NCBI RefSeq assembly: GCF_004404055.1
Contig: NZ_SOHK01000015.1
Coordinates: 1-64,000, forward strand
Length of the DNA stretch: 64,000 nucleotides
Direction: 5' to 3'
Source: Cryobacterium ruanii
GTDB lineage: Bacteria; Actinomycetota; Actinomycetes; Actinomycetales; Microbacteriaceae
The notes under the pieces are model-generated. The model was not told where the DNA came from. It did not search any database and saw nothing but the letters and a program-made list of their open reading frames with translations. Positions 9,197-17,430 of the stretch are shown here, piece by piece; the first letter of the stretch is position 1; every line of letters starts with the position of its first letter. A program made the position numbers and the translations under genes.

Positions 9197-9485
9197 GGCA
9201 GTGCCTCCTCGATCTGAATACGAGGTACACCCAGGGGCCCGAGCGTCGGCGCATTCGTCTTCCCCATGGTGGTTCCCACTACGGACAAACCTCGCACCAG
9301 TTCCGTGGGAACAGCGTTGCGTTCCGCTGCGTCCGGCGTATTCTCGAACGCGTTACCGAGGAGGACGACCTGGCCGAGATCTTCAACCTCGCCCAGTGGG
9401 CTCCGAAGAAAAGTTAGGTCATACAAAACCCAGCCGCCAAAACCAGAGTTGACCAGCACTTCTGGAACTCTGACCGAGGCTAGCT
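9193..9485 (-). pseudogene. ORF cut by the IS30 element
   Basis: A minus-strand frame ends at 9193 with its stop overlapping the start of the dprA-like remnant (ATGA), and it is open up to the IS30 end at 9486. The last about 95 codons (for example GFGGWVLYDLTFLRSPLGEV) are not recognised. The overlap suggests it once preceded the dprA-like gene in an operon and lost its 5' end to the insertion. Confidence 0.35.
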
Positions 9486-10939
9486 GGGCGAATTCAAGTG
9501 GTCGACGCAACACTGGCCTGTTCGGTCAATAATAAATGCTCTGCCCACACCTCGGTGGGGGTTTTCCAGCCTAGGATTTTGCGCGGTCGGTCGTTGAGTG
9601 TCACAGCAACGGCGTCGAGTTCGTCAGCATCCCATCGTGCAAGGTTGGTGCCTTTGGGAAAGTACTGGCGCAGTAGTCCGTTTGTGTTTTCGTTCAAGGG
9701 TCGTTGCCACGGGCTGTGGGCGTCGGCGAAGTAGACGGCAATCCCGGTCGCCTGCGTCAATTCCACGTGTTGGGACAGTTCCTTGCCTCGATCCCAGGTC
9801 AATGATTTGCGCATCGCCGCCGGTAGAGCACCCATCGTGATCACAAGAGCCTTCCTCGTGGCCTCTGCCCCATGTCCAGCCAACGCTGGACCATTCTTGA
9901 CCCGCGGTTGCACTCCGTAGCCTTCTAGCGGCGGTAGGTGGATGAGCAGTGTGATTTTGGTCGTGCGTTCCACGAGGGTGCCGATCGCCGACCCGTCCGT
10001 TCCGATAATGAGGTCACCCTCCCAATGGCCGGGGACCTCTCGTGCAGCGACCTCCTCCGGTCGTTTGTCGATCATCACGTCGGCGGTGACGTGGCCGCCC
10101 GGCCGGTGCCGCGCGCGGGAGCGTGGGACTCGCAACGACCGCCCTGTTCGCAGATTGGTGACGAGTTCGCGGGTGAGTGCGCCCCGGGATTGGACATACA
10201 GCGCCTGGTAGATCGCCTCGTGGGAGATCCGCATCGACAGATCGTGGGGATAGTCGATGCGGAGGCGACCAGCGATCTGTTCCGGACTCCACACCGTCGC
10301 CCAGCGTCGGTCCTGACGGTGGGGCTTGTTGCGCCCCTTCCACACCTGTGTCACCGGTCCGGAGATGGACTCACCGTTGGCGTCTTTGACTGCTCCTGAG
10401 AGACGGTCCTGGACGTAATCGCGCAGCAGGTCATTGGCCAGAAGCTTCACCGTCTTCGGGCATTGTGCCACAAGGTCCGACTTCCACTGCGCAACAGACG
10501 CCCGATACTCCAACTTTCCCCCGCGGGTGGCAGCGTTGCGGCGCAACTCGCGCGAGATTGTCGATGGAGCCCTGCCCATCGCCCGGGCAATACCACGCAC
10601 GTTCGTGCCCTGAACTCGCAACAACGCGATTTCCTCACGCTCAGCAAACGAGAGATAGCGACCAATCAGTGGGGCGAGCGTCAAGGGAGACATACCACCA
10701 CGATGTCGGAACCACCGGGCACCGACTGCCTGCGACACGCCAACAACCGTTGCCGCATTCTCGCTCGAGAGCCCGCGCGCGACCTCGACCCAGAATGCTC
10801 GCTCGATTTCCCGTCGATGCGACGGCGCACCCGGCGACTTCATCGGGAACCTACCCGTCAAATCCTTCATCCAACCTGCGGGACGCCCCATCGGATACCT
10901 CCATAATTGAGGTGTTGCTTCGACCAGTTGAATTCGCCC
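9486..10939 (-). mobile_element. IS30-type insertion sequence
   Basis: The element is bounded by imperfect 29-bp inverted repeats: GGGCGAATTCAAGTGGTCGA at 9486 and the complement of the sequence at 10911-10939, differing at three positions. It holds one transposase gene. The 1454-bp length is slightly above the usual IS30 size. A clear target duplication cannot be fixed by eye; IS30 elements make only 2-3 bp. It appears complete and potentially active. Confidence 0.88.
9494..10891 (-). CDS. IS30-family transposase
   Basis: From the ATG at 10891 (MGRPAGWMKDL) the protein is 465 residues; the frame stays open upstream across the inverted repeat without family support. Domains in order: N-terminal helix-turn-helix regions including GRYLSFAEREEIALLRVQG and GRAPSTISRELRRNA, then a DDE catalytic core with GHWEGDLIIG, LTWDRGKEL and NENTNGLLRQYFPKG supplying D, D and E. 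IS30 transposases cut and paste through a circular intermediate. The stop lies a few bases inside the left inverted repeat, as usual. Confidence 0.95.
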   Translation of the reverse strand: MGRPAGWMKDLTGRFPMKSPGAPSHRREIERAFWVEVARGLSSENAATVVGVSQAVGARWFRHRGGMSPLTLAPLIGRYLSFAEREEIALLRVQGTNVRGIARAMGRAPSTISRELRRNAATRGGKLEYRASVAQWKSDLVAQCPKTVKLLANDLLRDYVQDRLSGAVKDANGESISGPVTQVWKGRNKPHRQDRRWATVWSPEQIAGRLRIDYPHDLSMRISHEAIYQALYVQSRGALTRELVTNLRTGRSLRVPRSRARHRPGGHVTADVMIDKRPEEVAAREVPGHWEGDLIIGTDGSAIGTLVERTTKITLLIHLPPLEGYGVQPRVKNGPALAGHGAEATRKALVITMGALPAAMRKSLTWDRGKELSQHVELTQATGIAVYFADAHSPWQRPLNENTNGLLRQYFPKGTNLARWDADELDAVAVTLNDRPRKILGWKTPTEVWAEHLLLTEQASVASTT

Positions 10940-11200
10940 TAGGAAACTCCCGCTACTTCTGCGAGAGAGCCGGCATGATCCATCAAGGCAGTATGTGCCA
11001 CGCCCGTCGAGTGTCGAGCCGGGCAGTCGGGAAGAGGGCGACACCTATTATTCCGAGGATCGCGTCGAACGTGATTTCCCAGTCCCATACGCTCGCCCGA
11101 GGGTGCCCCAGAAGGAGTTCGTGCTCGCTCGGGACCCGGCGAGGGGTGGGACTGACATGCACGCCGGACGAGGTGAAACGTGCTGCCTTGGACCAACGGC

Positions 11201-11479
11201 TCAGCCCACGGCGGTGTGGCGTCGGAATCTGACGGCGCCGAAGATTGCCCACACTATGCCCGCGCTGAACGTCATACCGCCCAAAGTCAGGAGCGCCTTC
11301 TCGGCGGCGAACAATTGGCTCAGCCGGAGATAGAGGTCGTTGTCGATGCTGCCGATGAGTGAGTCGACTTGTGAGTAGCGAATGAAGTATGAAAAGAGAG
11401 CGGTGAAAACGAACCCGACGCCAAGTAGGACGAGTGCGCCCCCGACCGCAAAGACCCGACCTGCCGAAGAGTTCTTCAT
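11201..11479 (-). CDS. Small membrane protein
   Basis: A 92-residue protein with two clear hydrophobic helices, VGGALVLLGVGFVFTALFSY and LGGMTFSAGIVWAIFGAV, separated by a polar loop, and basic at the C-terminus. The start follows a purine-rich stretch. No family recognised. It stands alone between the IS30 element and the cassette remnant. Confidence 0.6.
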   Translation of the reverse strand: MKNSSAGRVFAVGGALVLLGVGFVFTALFSYFIRYSQVDSLIGSIDNDLYLRLSQLFAAEKALLTLGGMTFSAGIVWAIFGAVRFRRHTAVG

Positions 11480-11887
11480 TCCCTGACCGTCCCGGTGAGC
11501 GCGGCCGCACTGACATGAGCGAGGGTCGGGGTGCTTGTCTGCTCCATGGCGCCGAGGTTAGCAAGAGGTTGTCGATTCGGCCGGGGCGTCGTCCCTGGCA
11601 CAAGAACGTGTCGCGGGAGACATGACCGCGCCCGAAAGCGCCGGCATGACTCTCAGAATGCCCGCCTGAATACCTGACGCTGCGCGGTGGGTACGCATAA
11701 TCGAGAACCATGCGCTCGGGGTACCACAGAATCACTCACGATGGCAGCCGTGCCCGTAAGCCGGACGGCCCACGGGCATTCCCCTGGAAGCTGGCGGTTC
11801 CGACCGGGCGAAATCGCGACGGTGCCCGTTTGACTGTCCCGACATTAAGCCCGATGACCGGGCGTCATACGCACGAGGTCGAGGACG
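11480..11887. other. Gene-poor stretch left of the island
   Basis: Only shadow frames are found. The 25-bp motif also seen at 1049 and 6254 lies at 11753-11777. Immediately to the right a fragment of the island's cassette protein appears, so part of this stretch may be the decayed remainder of that gene. Confidence 0.35.
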
Positions 11888-11983
11888 GCATATCTCCACC
11901 GGCGCAGGCGGGAGCCCTATGCGTGCCCTGGTCGCCATGGAGGCCTCGGCGAACTCACGCGTGCGGGTGCCGTGCTTGAGCAC
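11888..11983 (-). pseudogene. Fragment of the basic-repeat cassette protein (third copy)
   Basis: One minus frame encodes REFAEASMATRARIGLPPAP preceded by VLKHGT. The intact cassette protein at 45298-46530 has REFAEAYVETRARMGLPPVP preceded by MLKNGA at the matching place, and the copy at 32847 has the same block. Beyond about 32 codons the resemblance breaks up. It lies outside the current island boundary, next to a degenerate att-like sequence, so it is probably a relic of an earlier element inserted at the same tRNA. Confidence 0.7.
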
Positions 11984-12133
11984 GCGCTCGTCGGAGCAGG
12001 GGCGCGAGACCGAGCCCGAAGAGTCATCCAAAGTCCATGATTCTCAGATGTTCGAGGCCAGCCCAAGTGAATCGAAATGGATCGAGCACCATCGCAACGG
12101 CCGACGGTAGCAATCAACCGCCGCGGAATAATC

Positions 12134-12243
12134 GTTGGATAAACGTTGAGTGCATCAAGTCCTGGCGCTTCCGCGGGAATTAAAGTCCTGATCAAATCAA
12201 TTTAAGAGCGCAGAAATGGGACTTGAACCCGAAACCTACCGCC
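12134..12243. repeat. Degenerate att-like copy
   Basis: The stretch aligns over its whole length, with small gaps, to the 109-bp repeats at 12330 and 61865. It has ATAAACGTTGAGTGCATCAA, TCCTGATCAAATCAATTTAA and GGGACTTGAACCCG in the same order. The tRNA-derived part is diverged. It is best explained as the worn att end of an older element integrated in the same tRNA gene. Confidence 0.65.
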
Positions 12244-12329
12244 TACAATCGCTCCCCCGCGGACCTAAGTACCGCGGAATTCCGGGCGTCGAAGGTCGCG
12301 TTTCCAGGAGATTTGCGCAATAAACGGTT

Positions 12330-12438
12330 AATAAACGGATAGTGCGTCAAGTCTTTCCCTTTCGGTACAGACAAGAAGCCCTGATCAGATCAAATTTACA
12401 GTAGGGCGGCCGGGACTTGAACCCGGGACCGACGGATT
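12330..12438. repeat. Left att site with flank (attL), 109-bp direct repeat
   Basis: These 109 bases match 61865-61973 without gaps and with four substitutions. The last 39 (12400-12438) are identical and equal the 3' end of the tRNA-Met gene, through the T-arm to the anticodon stem. After 12438 the sequence departs from the tRNA. This is the displaced duplicate expected when an element integrates in a tRNA 3' end. Extension of the match into the outer flank is unusual. Confidence 0.92.
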
Positions 12439-12628
12439 GCGCCGAGGCCTTTGGAGACGAGCCTAGGTGCGAATTCAAACCTCGGCTGATCTCGACTTAT
12501 CTCGGTCTGATCAGGAGCTTCTTGCGTGAGATGTCGTCTTCATTCTCTCAACATCTCGGCGCATCTCGGTGGGTCTCGGAGCAATAAACGGTGAATAAAC
12601 ATTTGCGCGTCAAGTCTCTGGCTTCCGC

Positions 12629-12664
12629 CGAAACCTGAGGGGCTAGCGAAACCTAAGGAGCTAG
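12629..12664. repeat. 18-bp tandem direct repeat
   Basis: CGAAACCTGAGGGGCTAG is followed directly by CGAAACCTAAGGAGCTAG, two units with two differences. It lies about 200 bases inside attL, where tyrosine integrases often bind arm-type direct repeats. Confidence 0.6.
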
Positions 12665-12720
12665 CTGGGTACGTGGACTCGACCTAAGAGCAAATGACAG
12701 TCGTCTCGGCGGTAGCGCAA

Positions 12721-12844
12721 ACCTGCAACAGGGGCAGAATCCCGCCGATTTCCGCGGTTGTCATGCGGATCAGTGTAAGCGCCGATACTGAGGTGTACGG
12801 CCTAATACTGGTCACATTGCGGGTTTTTGGCGAGTTAATGGTCA
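12721..12844. repeat. 124-bp imperfect repeat, copy A
   Basis: By eye this aligns with 42624-42747 (same orientation, same length, one compensating gap pair) at roughly three quarters identity; GGGGCAGA, TCCGCGGTT, TACGGCCT and CTGGTCA are conserved blocks. Both copies include a CCGCGG-type palindrome, degenerate here at 12742-12757. No conserved reading frame is apparent, so a regulatory or structural DNA element is more likely. Confidence 0.6.
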
Positions 12845-13238
12845 GAGTCGATCTGCCGCGGGTGCCGACCTCCCGGCAGTAGGCACGTTTCCTCAATCGA
12901 CGACGACTCTCGACTAGCTAGGGTCGCCGCGCCTCAATTCGATTCGCCCCGTCTCGCAAGCATCGCGCCAGCGCTGAAACCTGGTGACGGTCAGGCCAAC
13001 AGTGCGTTCGAACCATTTAGTGATCTTGCAATGTATTGCACGCGCCGCGTATCACCGTCGGCCTGACGAGCGACGATCAGCGTCTGGGAGTGGAGGCCCC
13101 TTCGAAAGCAGTGATGTCGAACTCATCGTCGCCCCCTTCAATTGCCCAAGAGACACCACAGCACATCGCCCCTCACCGTCAACGGCCTTCCGGTGCCCCC
13201 TCTTCCCTGTCGCACCGTCCGTTGATAGGGTCACTATA

Positions 13239-13262
13239 CGAACACTTGTCCGTTGTGCGAAC
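13239..13262 (+). promoter_or_regulatory. Candidate PcaR/IclR operator upstream of pcaI
   Basis: CGAAC occurs as a direct repeat at 13239-13243 and 13258-13262 immediately before the pcaI ribosome-binding site (AGGAAAATT). GTTCG-type half-sites are typical of IclR regulators of aromatic catabolism, and an IclR gene lies in the same operon. Suggestive only. Confidence 0.35.
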
Positions 13263-13274
13263 TTTAGGAAAATT

Positions 13275-13952
13275 ATGGTTTCAAAAATTGTAGACAGCAT
13301 CGACGAAGCTGTTGCAGACATTCCTAGCGGCGCCACTGTCATGATTGGCGGCTTTGGCCGGGCCGGCCAGCCCGTCGAACTCATTGACGGCCTCATCCGC
13401 CATGGGGCTCGCGATCTCACCATCGTCAACAACAACGCCGGCAACGGCGAGGTTGGGTTGGCACTTCTAATCAAGGGCGGGTACGTGCGCAAAATGATCT
13501 GTTCCTTCCCCCGCCAAGTTGACTCGCACATCTTTGACGAGGCCTACCGGGCCGGCAAGATCGAATTGGAGCTGGTGCCGCAAGGCAACCTCGCAGAGCG
13601 CATTCGCGCCGCCGGCGCGGGCATAGGCGGATTTTTCACGCCTACCGGCTACGGCACCCTGCTAGCGGAAGGCAAAGAGAGCCGCATCATCGACGACCGG
13701 GGCTATGTATTCGAATCACCTCTGCATGCGGAATTCGCCTTGATCAAGGCCTACAAGGCCGACCGCTGGGGCAACCTCGTCTACCGCAAGACAGCCCGCA
13801 ACTTTGGTCCGATTATGGCAACTGCTGCTGTGACGACGATTGCGCAGGTCGGCCAGATTGTTCCGCTCGGCACCCTCGACGCGGAGCACGTCGTCACACC
13901 GGGAATCTTTGTCAACAGGGTCGTTCAGACACCGAACGAGGCCAACGCATGA
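13275..13952 (+). CDS. pcaI: 3-oxoadipate CoA-transferase subunit A
   Basis: The ATG at 13275 follows AGGAAAATT and gives 225 residues that begin as family members do (MVSKIVDSIDEAVADIPSGA). Typical motifs are MIGGFGRAGQPVELIDGLI, CSFPRQVDSHIFDEAYRAG, GFFTPTGYGTLLAEGKE and RWGNLVYRKTARNFGP. With PcaJ it moves CoA from succinyl-CoA to 3-oxoadipate in the cytoplasm. The frame is open upstream to 12984, but that part is not protein-like. The stop overlaps the pcaJ start by four bases. A related acetate or short-chain CoA-transferase role is possible, but the motifs and the following thiolase favour the beta-ketoadipate pathway. Confidence 0.9.
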   Translation: MVSKIVDSIDEAVADIPSGATVMIGGFGRAGQPVELIDGLIRHGARDLTIVNNNAGNGEVGLALLIKGGYVRKMICSFPRQVDSHIFDEAYRAGKIELELVPQGNLAERIRAAGAGIGGFFTPTGYGTLLAEGKESRIIDDRGYVFESPLHAEFALIKAYKADRWGNLVYRKTARNFGPIMATAAVTTIAQVGQIVPLGTLDAEHVVTPGIFVNRVVQTPNEANA

Positions 13953-14662
13953 CCACCGGAAGCCGAGAGAGCACACCGGCAACGAGCGCACCACTGACGC
14001 GGACCGACATGGCCCAACGAGTCGCCGCCGATATCCCCGCCGGCGCGTACGTCAACCTCGGAATCGGCTTGCCGACCAGCATCGCCAACTTTCTGACACT
14101 TGACCAAGAGGTGATCCTTCATACCGAAAATGGCATGCTTGGCATGGGGCCAGAAGCCCACGGGGCTGAAATTGATCTCGACCTGATGAACGCGGGCAAA
14201 ATCTCGGTGACCGAGCTCGCCGGTGCCAGCTACTTCCATCACTCGGATTCCTTCGGAATGATGCGCGGCGGGCATCTCGACATCGCTGTGCTCGGAGCCT
14301 TTCAAGTCTCTGTGAACGGTGACCTCGCCAACTGGCACACGGGCGTACCCGGCTCCATTCCCGCGGTCGGGGGCGCTATGGACCTCGCGGTCGGCGCCAA
14401 GAAGATCTTCGTCATGATGGAACTCACGACGAAGTCGGGCCAGTCCAAGCTCGTTGAATCGCTCAGCTACCCGGTCACGGGTCTTCGCTGCGTCACGCGG
14501 ATCTACACCGAGGTCGCTACTTTCGACCTTGTCCCCGACACCGGCATTTCAGTGACAAAACTCTTCGGTAGCGCCACCGTGGCATCCCTACGCGAACTCA
14601 CGGCGCTCCCGATCATCGACGCCACCCATCAGACCTCGCGCCAAACCCCCACCGAAGGATAA
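13949..14662 (+). CDS. pcaJ: 3-oxoadipate CoA-transferase subunit B
   Basis: A 237-residue partner of PcaI. It carries the catalytic-glutamate motif LHTENGMLGMG, the family blocks YVNLGIGLPTSIANFL and GGHLDIAVLGAFQV, and the end motif GISVTKLFGS. The Glu of the ENG motif forms the glutamyl-CoA thioester in this family. About 20 Ser/Thr-rich N-terminal residues precede the domain. It overlaps pcaI (ATGA) and lies two bases before the thiolase gene, so the three are one transcription unit. Confidence 0.92.
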   Translation: MTTGSRESTPATSAPLTRTDMAQRVAADIPAGAYVNLGIGLPTSIANFLTLDQEVILHTENGMLGMGPEAHGAEIDLDLMNAGKISVTELAGASYFHHSDSFGMMRGGHLDIAVLGAFQVSVNGDLANWHTGVPGSIPAVGGAMDLAVGAKKIFVMMELTTKSGQSKLVESLSYPVTGLRCVTRIYTEVATFDLVPDTGISVTKLFGSATVASLRELTALPIIDATHQTSRQTPTEG

Positions 14663-14664
14663 TC

Positions 14665-15837
14665 ATGGTCCACGACAGCTTTATCTACGACTACGTTCGT
14701 ACCCCCTTCGGCCGCTACGGCAAGTCACTTGCCGACACCCGACCGGACGATCTAGCCGCCTTGGTCCTCGGCGAACTCGCCCGCCGCAACCCGCAGCTCT
14801 CCCTGCAGGTGATCGACGATGTAATAATGGGCGCAACCAATGGCGCCGGCGAAGACAATCGCAACGTGGCACGAATGGGGTCCCTGCTTGCCGGTTTCCC
14901 GACATCCATCCCCGGCACCACAGTCAACCGTCTGTGCGGTTCAGGCATGGAAGCCACAATCCAGGCCAGTCGAGCCATCGAATCCGGCGACGCGCGCGTA
15001 CTGTTCAGTGGCGGAGTCGAGTCGATGTCACGCGCTCCCTGGGTGATGCAGAAGCCACGGAACGGCTTCCCCGCTGCCGACGCAACCTTGCATTCGACTA
15101 CCATCGGCTGGAGAATGACCAACCCCGCCATGGACCCCCATTGGACGATCCCCCTCGGCGAAACTGCGGAAATTTTGGCCGATCGCTATGGAATCAGCCG
15201 CGACGAGCAGGACAAATTCGCCGTGCGCAGCCACCAACGGGCCGCCGCCGCCTGGGCCGACGGTACCTTCATTAAACAGATCGTGATGGTTCCTGGCACG
15301 GACCTCAGTGTCGATGAAGGCATCCGACCGAACACCACACTCGACACCCTGCGCGGGCTGAAGCCAGCCTTCCGAATTGATGGGTCTGTGACCGCGGGTA
15401 ATTCCAGCCCCCTCACCGACGGTGCTGCCGCTCTGCTCATCGCAGGGGAGGATGCTGGCCTGGGCGACCCGATCGCTCGCATCGTCTCCCGTGGAGTCGC
15501 CGCCAATGATCCCGATATCTTCGGTATCGCCCCGGTCGAGGCCGCGAACAAGGCCCTCGCGCGGGCCGGATTCACATGGGCCGACGTGGACTTTGTTGAA
15601 TTGAACGAGGCCTTCGCCGCCCAAGCACTCTCCTGCACGCGTCTCTGGGACGGTCTCGACCCTGACAAATTGAATGTCGACGGCGGCGCGATCGCCATAG
15701 GCCACCCCCTCGGAGCATCCGGCGCCCGCGTCATTGGCCAACTCGCCCGTAAACTCGAGGCAAACGGCGGTGGAATCGGTGTCGCCGCTATTTGCATCGG
15801 CGTCGGCCAGGGCTTGGCGGTCGTACTCGAACGCTAG
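14665..15837 (+). CDS. pcaF: 3-oxoadipyl-CoA thiolase
   Basis: A 390-residue type II thiolase. The nucleophile Cys lies in NRLCGSGMEATIQA, the catalytic His in GGAIAIGHPLGASGAR, and the second Cys in AICIGVGQG. It cleaves 3-oxoadipyl-CoA to acetyl-CoA and succinyl-CoA, completing what PcaIJ starts. In the island it may also finish beta-oxidation of adipyl-CoA-like intermediates made by the monooxygenase branch. It is slightly shorter than most PcaF (about 400 residues) but lacks no motif. Confidence 0.9.
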   Translation: MVHDSFIYDYVRTPFGRYGKSLADTRPDDLAALVLGELARRNPQLSLQVIDDVIMGATNGAGEDNRNVARMGSLLAGFPTSIPGTTVNRLCGSGMEATIQASRAIESGDARVLFSGGVESMSRAPWVMQKPRNGFPAADATLHSTTIGWRMTNPAMDPHWTIPLGETAEILADRYGISRDEQDKFAVRSHQRAAAAWADGTFIKQIVMVPGTDLSVDEGIRPNTTLDTLRGLKPAFRIDGSVTAGNSSPLTDGAAALLIAGEDAGLGDPIARIVSRGVAANDPDIFGIAPVEAANKALARAGFTWADVDFVELNEAFAAQALSCTRLWDGLDPDKLNVDGGAIAIGHPLGASGARVIGQLARKLEANGGGIGVAAICIGVGQGLAVVLER

Positions 15838-15847
15838 GCTACTGAAA

Positions 15848-16642
15848 ATGAACCAGACGCCCACCCCCGACACCAGCCCTGACTTCGTTCAGTCGCTGGC
15901 GAGGGGACTCGCGGTTATCGCTGCCTTCTCTGCCGAACGACCGCGGATGACGCTTACCGAAGTTGCCGCCGTCACCGACCTGACCCGGGCGACGGCGCGA
16001 CGTTTCCTAGTTACCTTGGAGCACCTCGGCTACGTCCGATCCGACACCAGGCAATTCTCCCTCACACCGCGGGTACTCGAACTGGGCTACAGCTACCTGT
16101 CGGCCCTGCGTTTGCCCGACGTGATCGCCCCGCGTTTGCAGGAGTTGAGTGCCCAGCTACACGAGTCGGCCTCTGCGGCTGTTCTCGACGGCGGCGACAT
16201 CACGTATATTGCGAGGTCCGCCGGCCGCAAGATCATGCAGGTGCAGATTACCGTTGGCACCCGCTTCCCCGCGTACGCCACGGCAATGGGACGCGTCCTC
16301 CTTGCCGCTCTGCCCCGTACGGACGCCGCCAGCCTAATTGAGGCGAGCTCGCCGCGCGCACTGACACCCCACACCAAAACCTCCCTAACCGACCTGCAGG
16401 CATGTTTGCACGAGGTGCGCCATGCGGGATACTCGTTGGTCGACGAGGAACACGAGCTCGGCCTTCGTTCACTCGCGATGCCGATCCACGATTCTCGCGG
16501 CAATGTCCTTGCGGCAATCAATGTGTCGACGGTTGCGAGGGCCCCAATCGCAGACACGCTGGTTGCACTGCTCCCCGGTCTGAGGGCAACGGCACTACTT
16601 GTCAACGCTGACCTCGCGGCGACGGGGACCTCGCTTGTCTGA
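15848..16642 (+). CDS. IclR-family regulator, PcaR/PobR-like
   Basis: From the ATG at 15848 the protein is 264 residues. It has an N-terminal winged helix (FVQSLARGLAVIAAFSAERP, LTEVAAVTDLTRATARRFLV) and a C-terminal IclR ligand domain (YATAMGRVLLAAL, YSLVDEEHELGLRSLAMPI). The start SLARGLAVI is typical of the PcaR/PcaU/PobR branch, which activates protocatechuate and beta-ketoadipate genes in response to aromatic acids or 3-oxoadipate. It lies 10 bases after the thiolase gene and is probably autoregulated with it. Confidence 0.88.
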   Translation: MNQTPTPDTSPDFVQSLARGLAVIAAFSAERPRMTLTEVAAVTDLTRATARRFLVTLEHLGYVRSDTRQFSLTPRVLELGYSYLSALRLPDVIAPRLQELSAQLHESASAAVLDGGDITYIARSAGRKIMQVQITVGTRFPAYATAMGRVLLAALPRTDAASLIEASSPRALTPHTKTSLTDLQACLHEVRHAGYSLVDEEHELGLRSLAMPIHDSRGNVLAAINVSTVARAPIADTLVALLPGLRATALLVNADLAATGTSLV

Positions 16643-16725
16643 CCGTATTACAGACCCGTGCGCTAATATAGAAAAGTGTCCGGCGCTTCGCCACGATGCA
16701 ACTCGTCAACATTGAAGGTCACAAT

Positions 16726-17430
16726 ATGCCTGGCCCCCGGATCATTGCACAGCGCGCCGCCCCCCTCCGCCAGCAAGTAGTCGAAATCCTGCGTCAAGAC
16801 ATCCTCGACAACATCATGCATCCCGGCGATCGCCTCCTCGAAAGCACACTGTGCGATCGCTACGGAGTCTCCCGCACTGTCATCCGGGAGGCCTTGAGGC
16901 AGCTTGAATCCGAAAGCCTCATCACGATGCTGCCGAATCGCGGACCGATTGTGACGATTCTCTCAGCTCGGGACATCGAATCTCTCTATGAGGTGCGCGC
17001 CAGTCTCGAGGGATTGGCTGGGGCACTCTTCGCCCGCAATGCTGGTGCCGAACAAGTAGGGCAACTCATCAAGCATCTTGCGCTCATGGAGACGACCTAT
17101 CTGGCCGGCGACCTGCGCACGCGGGGCGAATCGAAGGACGAGTTCTATCGAATCCTGCTCAGTGGTGGGGGGAATGAAGTGCTCTCCGCATCCTTGATGG
17201 GCATCCATACTCGTATCGGCATCTTTCGGCACTACGCGTTTCTGGACAGCGAGCGAGTTAAGGTCTCGATGAAAGAACTGCGCGGAATCGTTCAGTCCGC
17301 CGCCGTGGACCGGGATCCGGCCGGTGCCCGCCAACTTTGCGAGGAACACATCCGTTTAGCGGGCGCACTCGCCGTGCTCGAATACCAGGCGCGGGTGGAC
17401 CCCACGACGGAAACGGCGCTCCTCTCATAA
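16726..17430 (+). CDS. GntR-family regulator with FCD domain
   Basis: The start at 16726 (MPGPRIIAQRAAPLRQQVVE) gives 234 residues; a longer start at 16696 is possible. The N-terminal GntR winged helix is clear (LRQDILDNIMHPGDRLLEST, YGVSRTVIREALRQLESE). It is followed by an all-helical FCD ligand domain with the metal-binding-type Asp/His pattern (SLYEVRASLEGLAG, DEFYRILL, RQLCEEHIRLAG). Such regulators usually respond to carboxylic acids. It faces the 3-hydroxyacyl-CoA dehydrogenase-like gene end to end, with six bases of overlap. Confidence 0.88.
   Translation: MPGPRIIAQRAAPLRQQVVEILRQDILDNIMHPGDRLLESTLCDRYGVSRTVIREALRQLESESLITMLPNRGPIVTILSARDIESLYEVRASLEGLAGALFARNAGAEQVGQLIKHLALMETTYLAGDLRTRGESKDEFYRILLSGGGNEVLSASLMGIHTRIGIFRHYAFLDSERVKVSMKELRGIVQSAAVDRDPAGARQLCEEHIRLAGALAVLEYQARVDPTTETALLS

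Larger units (their letters stand above)
12439..13274. other. Non-coding left end of the island
   Basis: No gene is convincing in these 836 bases. They hold several short ATCTCGG/GATCTCG repeats at about 12487-12580, a further partial copy of the att-flank motif at 12588-12625 (CAATAAACGGTGAATAAACA and GCGTCAAGTCT), an 18-bp tandem repeat at 12629, a 124-bp repeat shared with 42624, and the pca promoter region. Such repeat density fits integrase arm-binding sites and an element end. Confidence 0.6.

Noticed and set aside
10983..11735. Long minus-strand ORF of 250 codons
   Set aside because: Composition is Arg/His/Pro-rich and unlike a protein. It is the shadow of the 92-residue membrane-protein gene at 11201-11479 in another frame.
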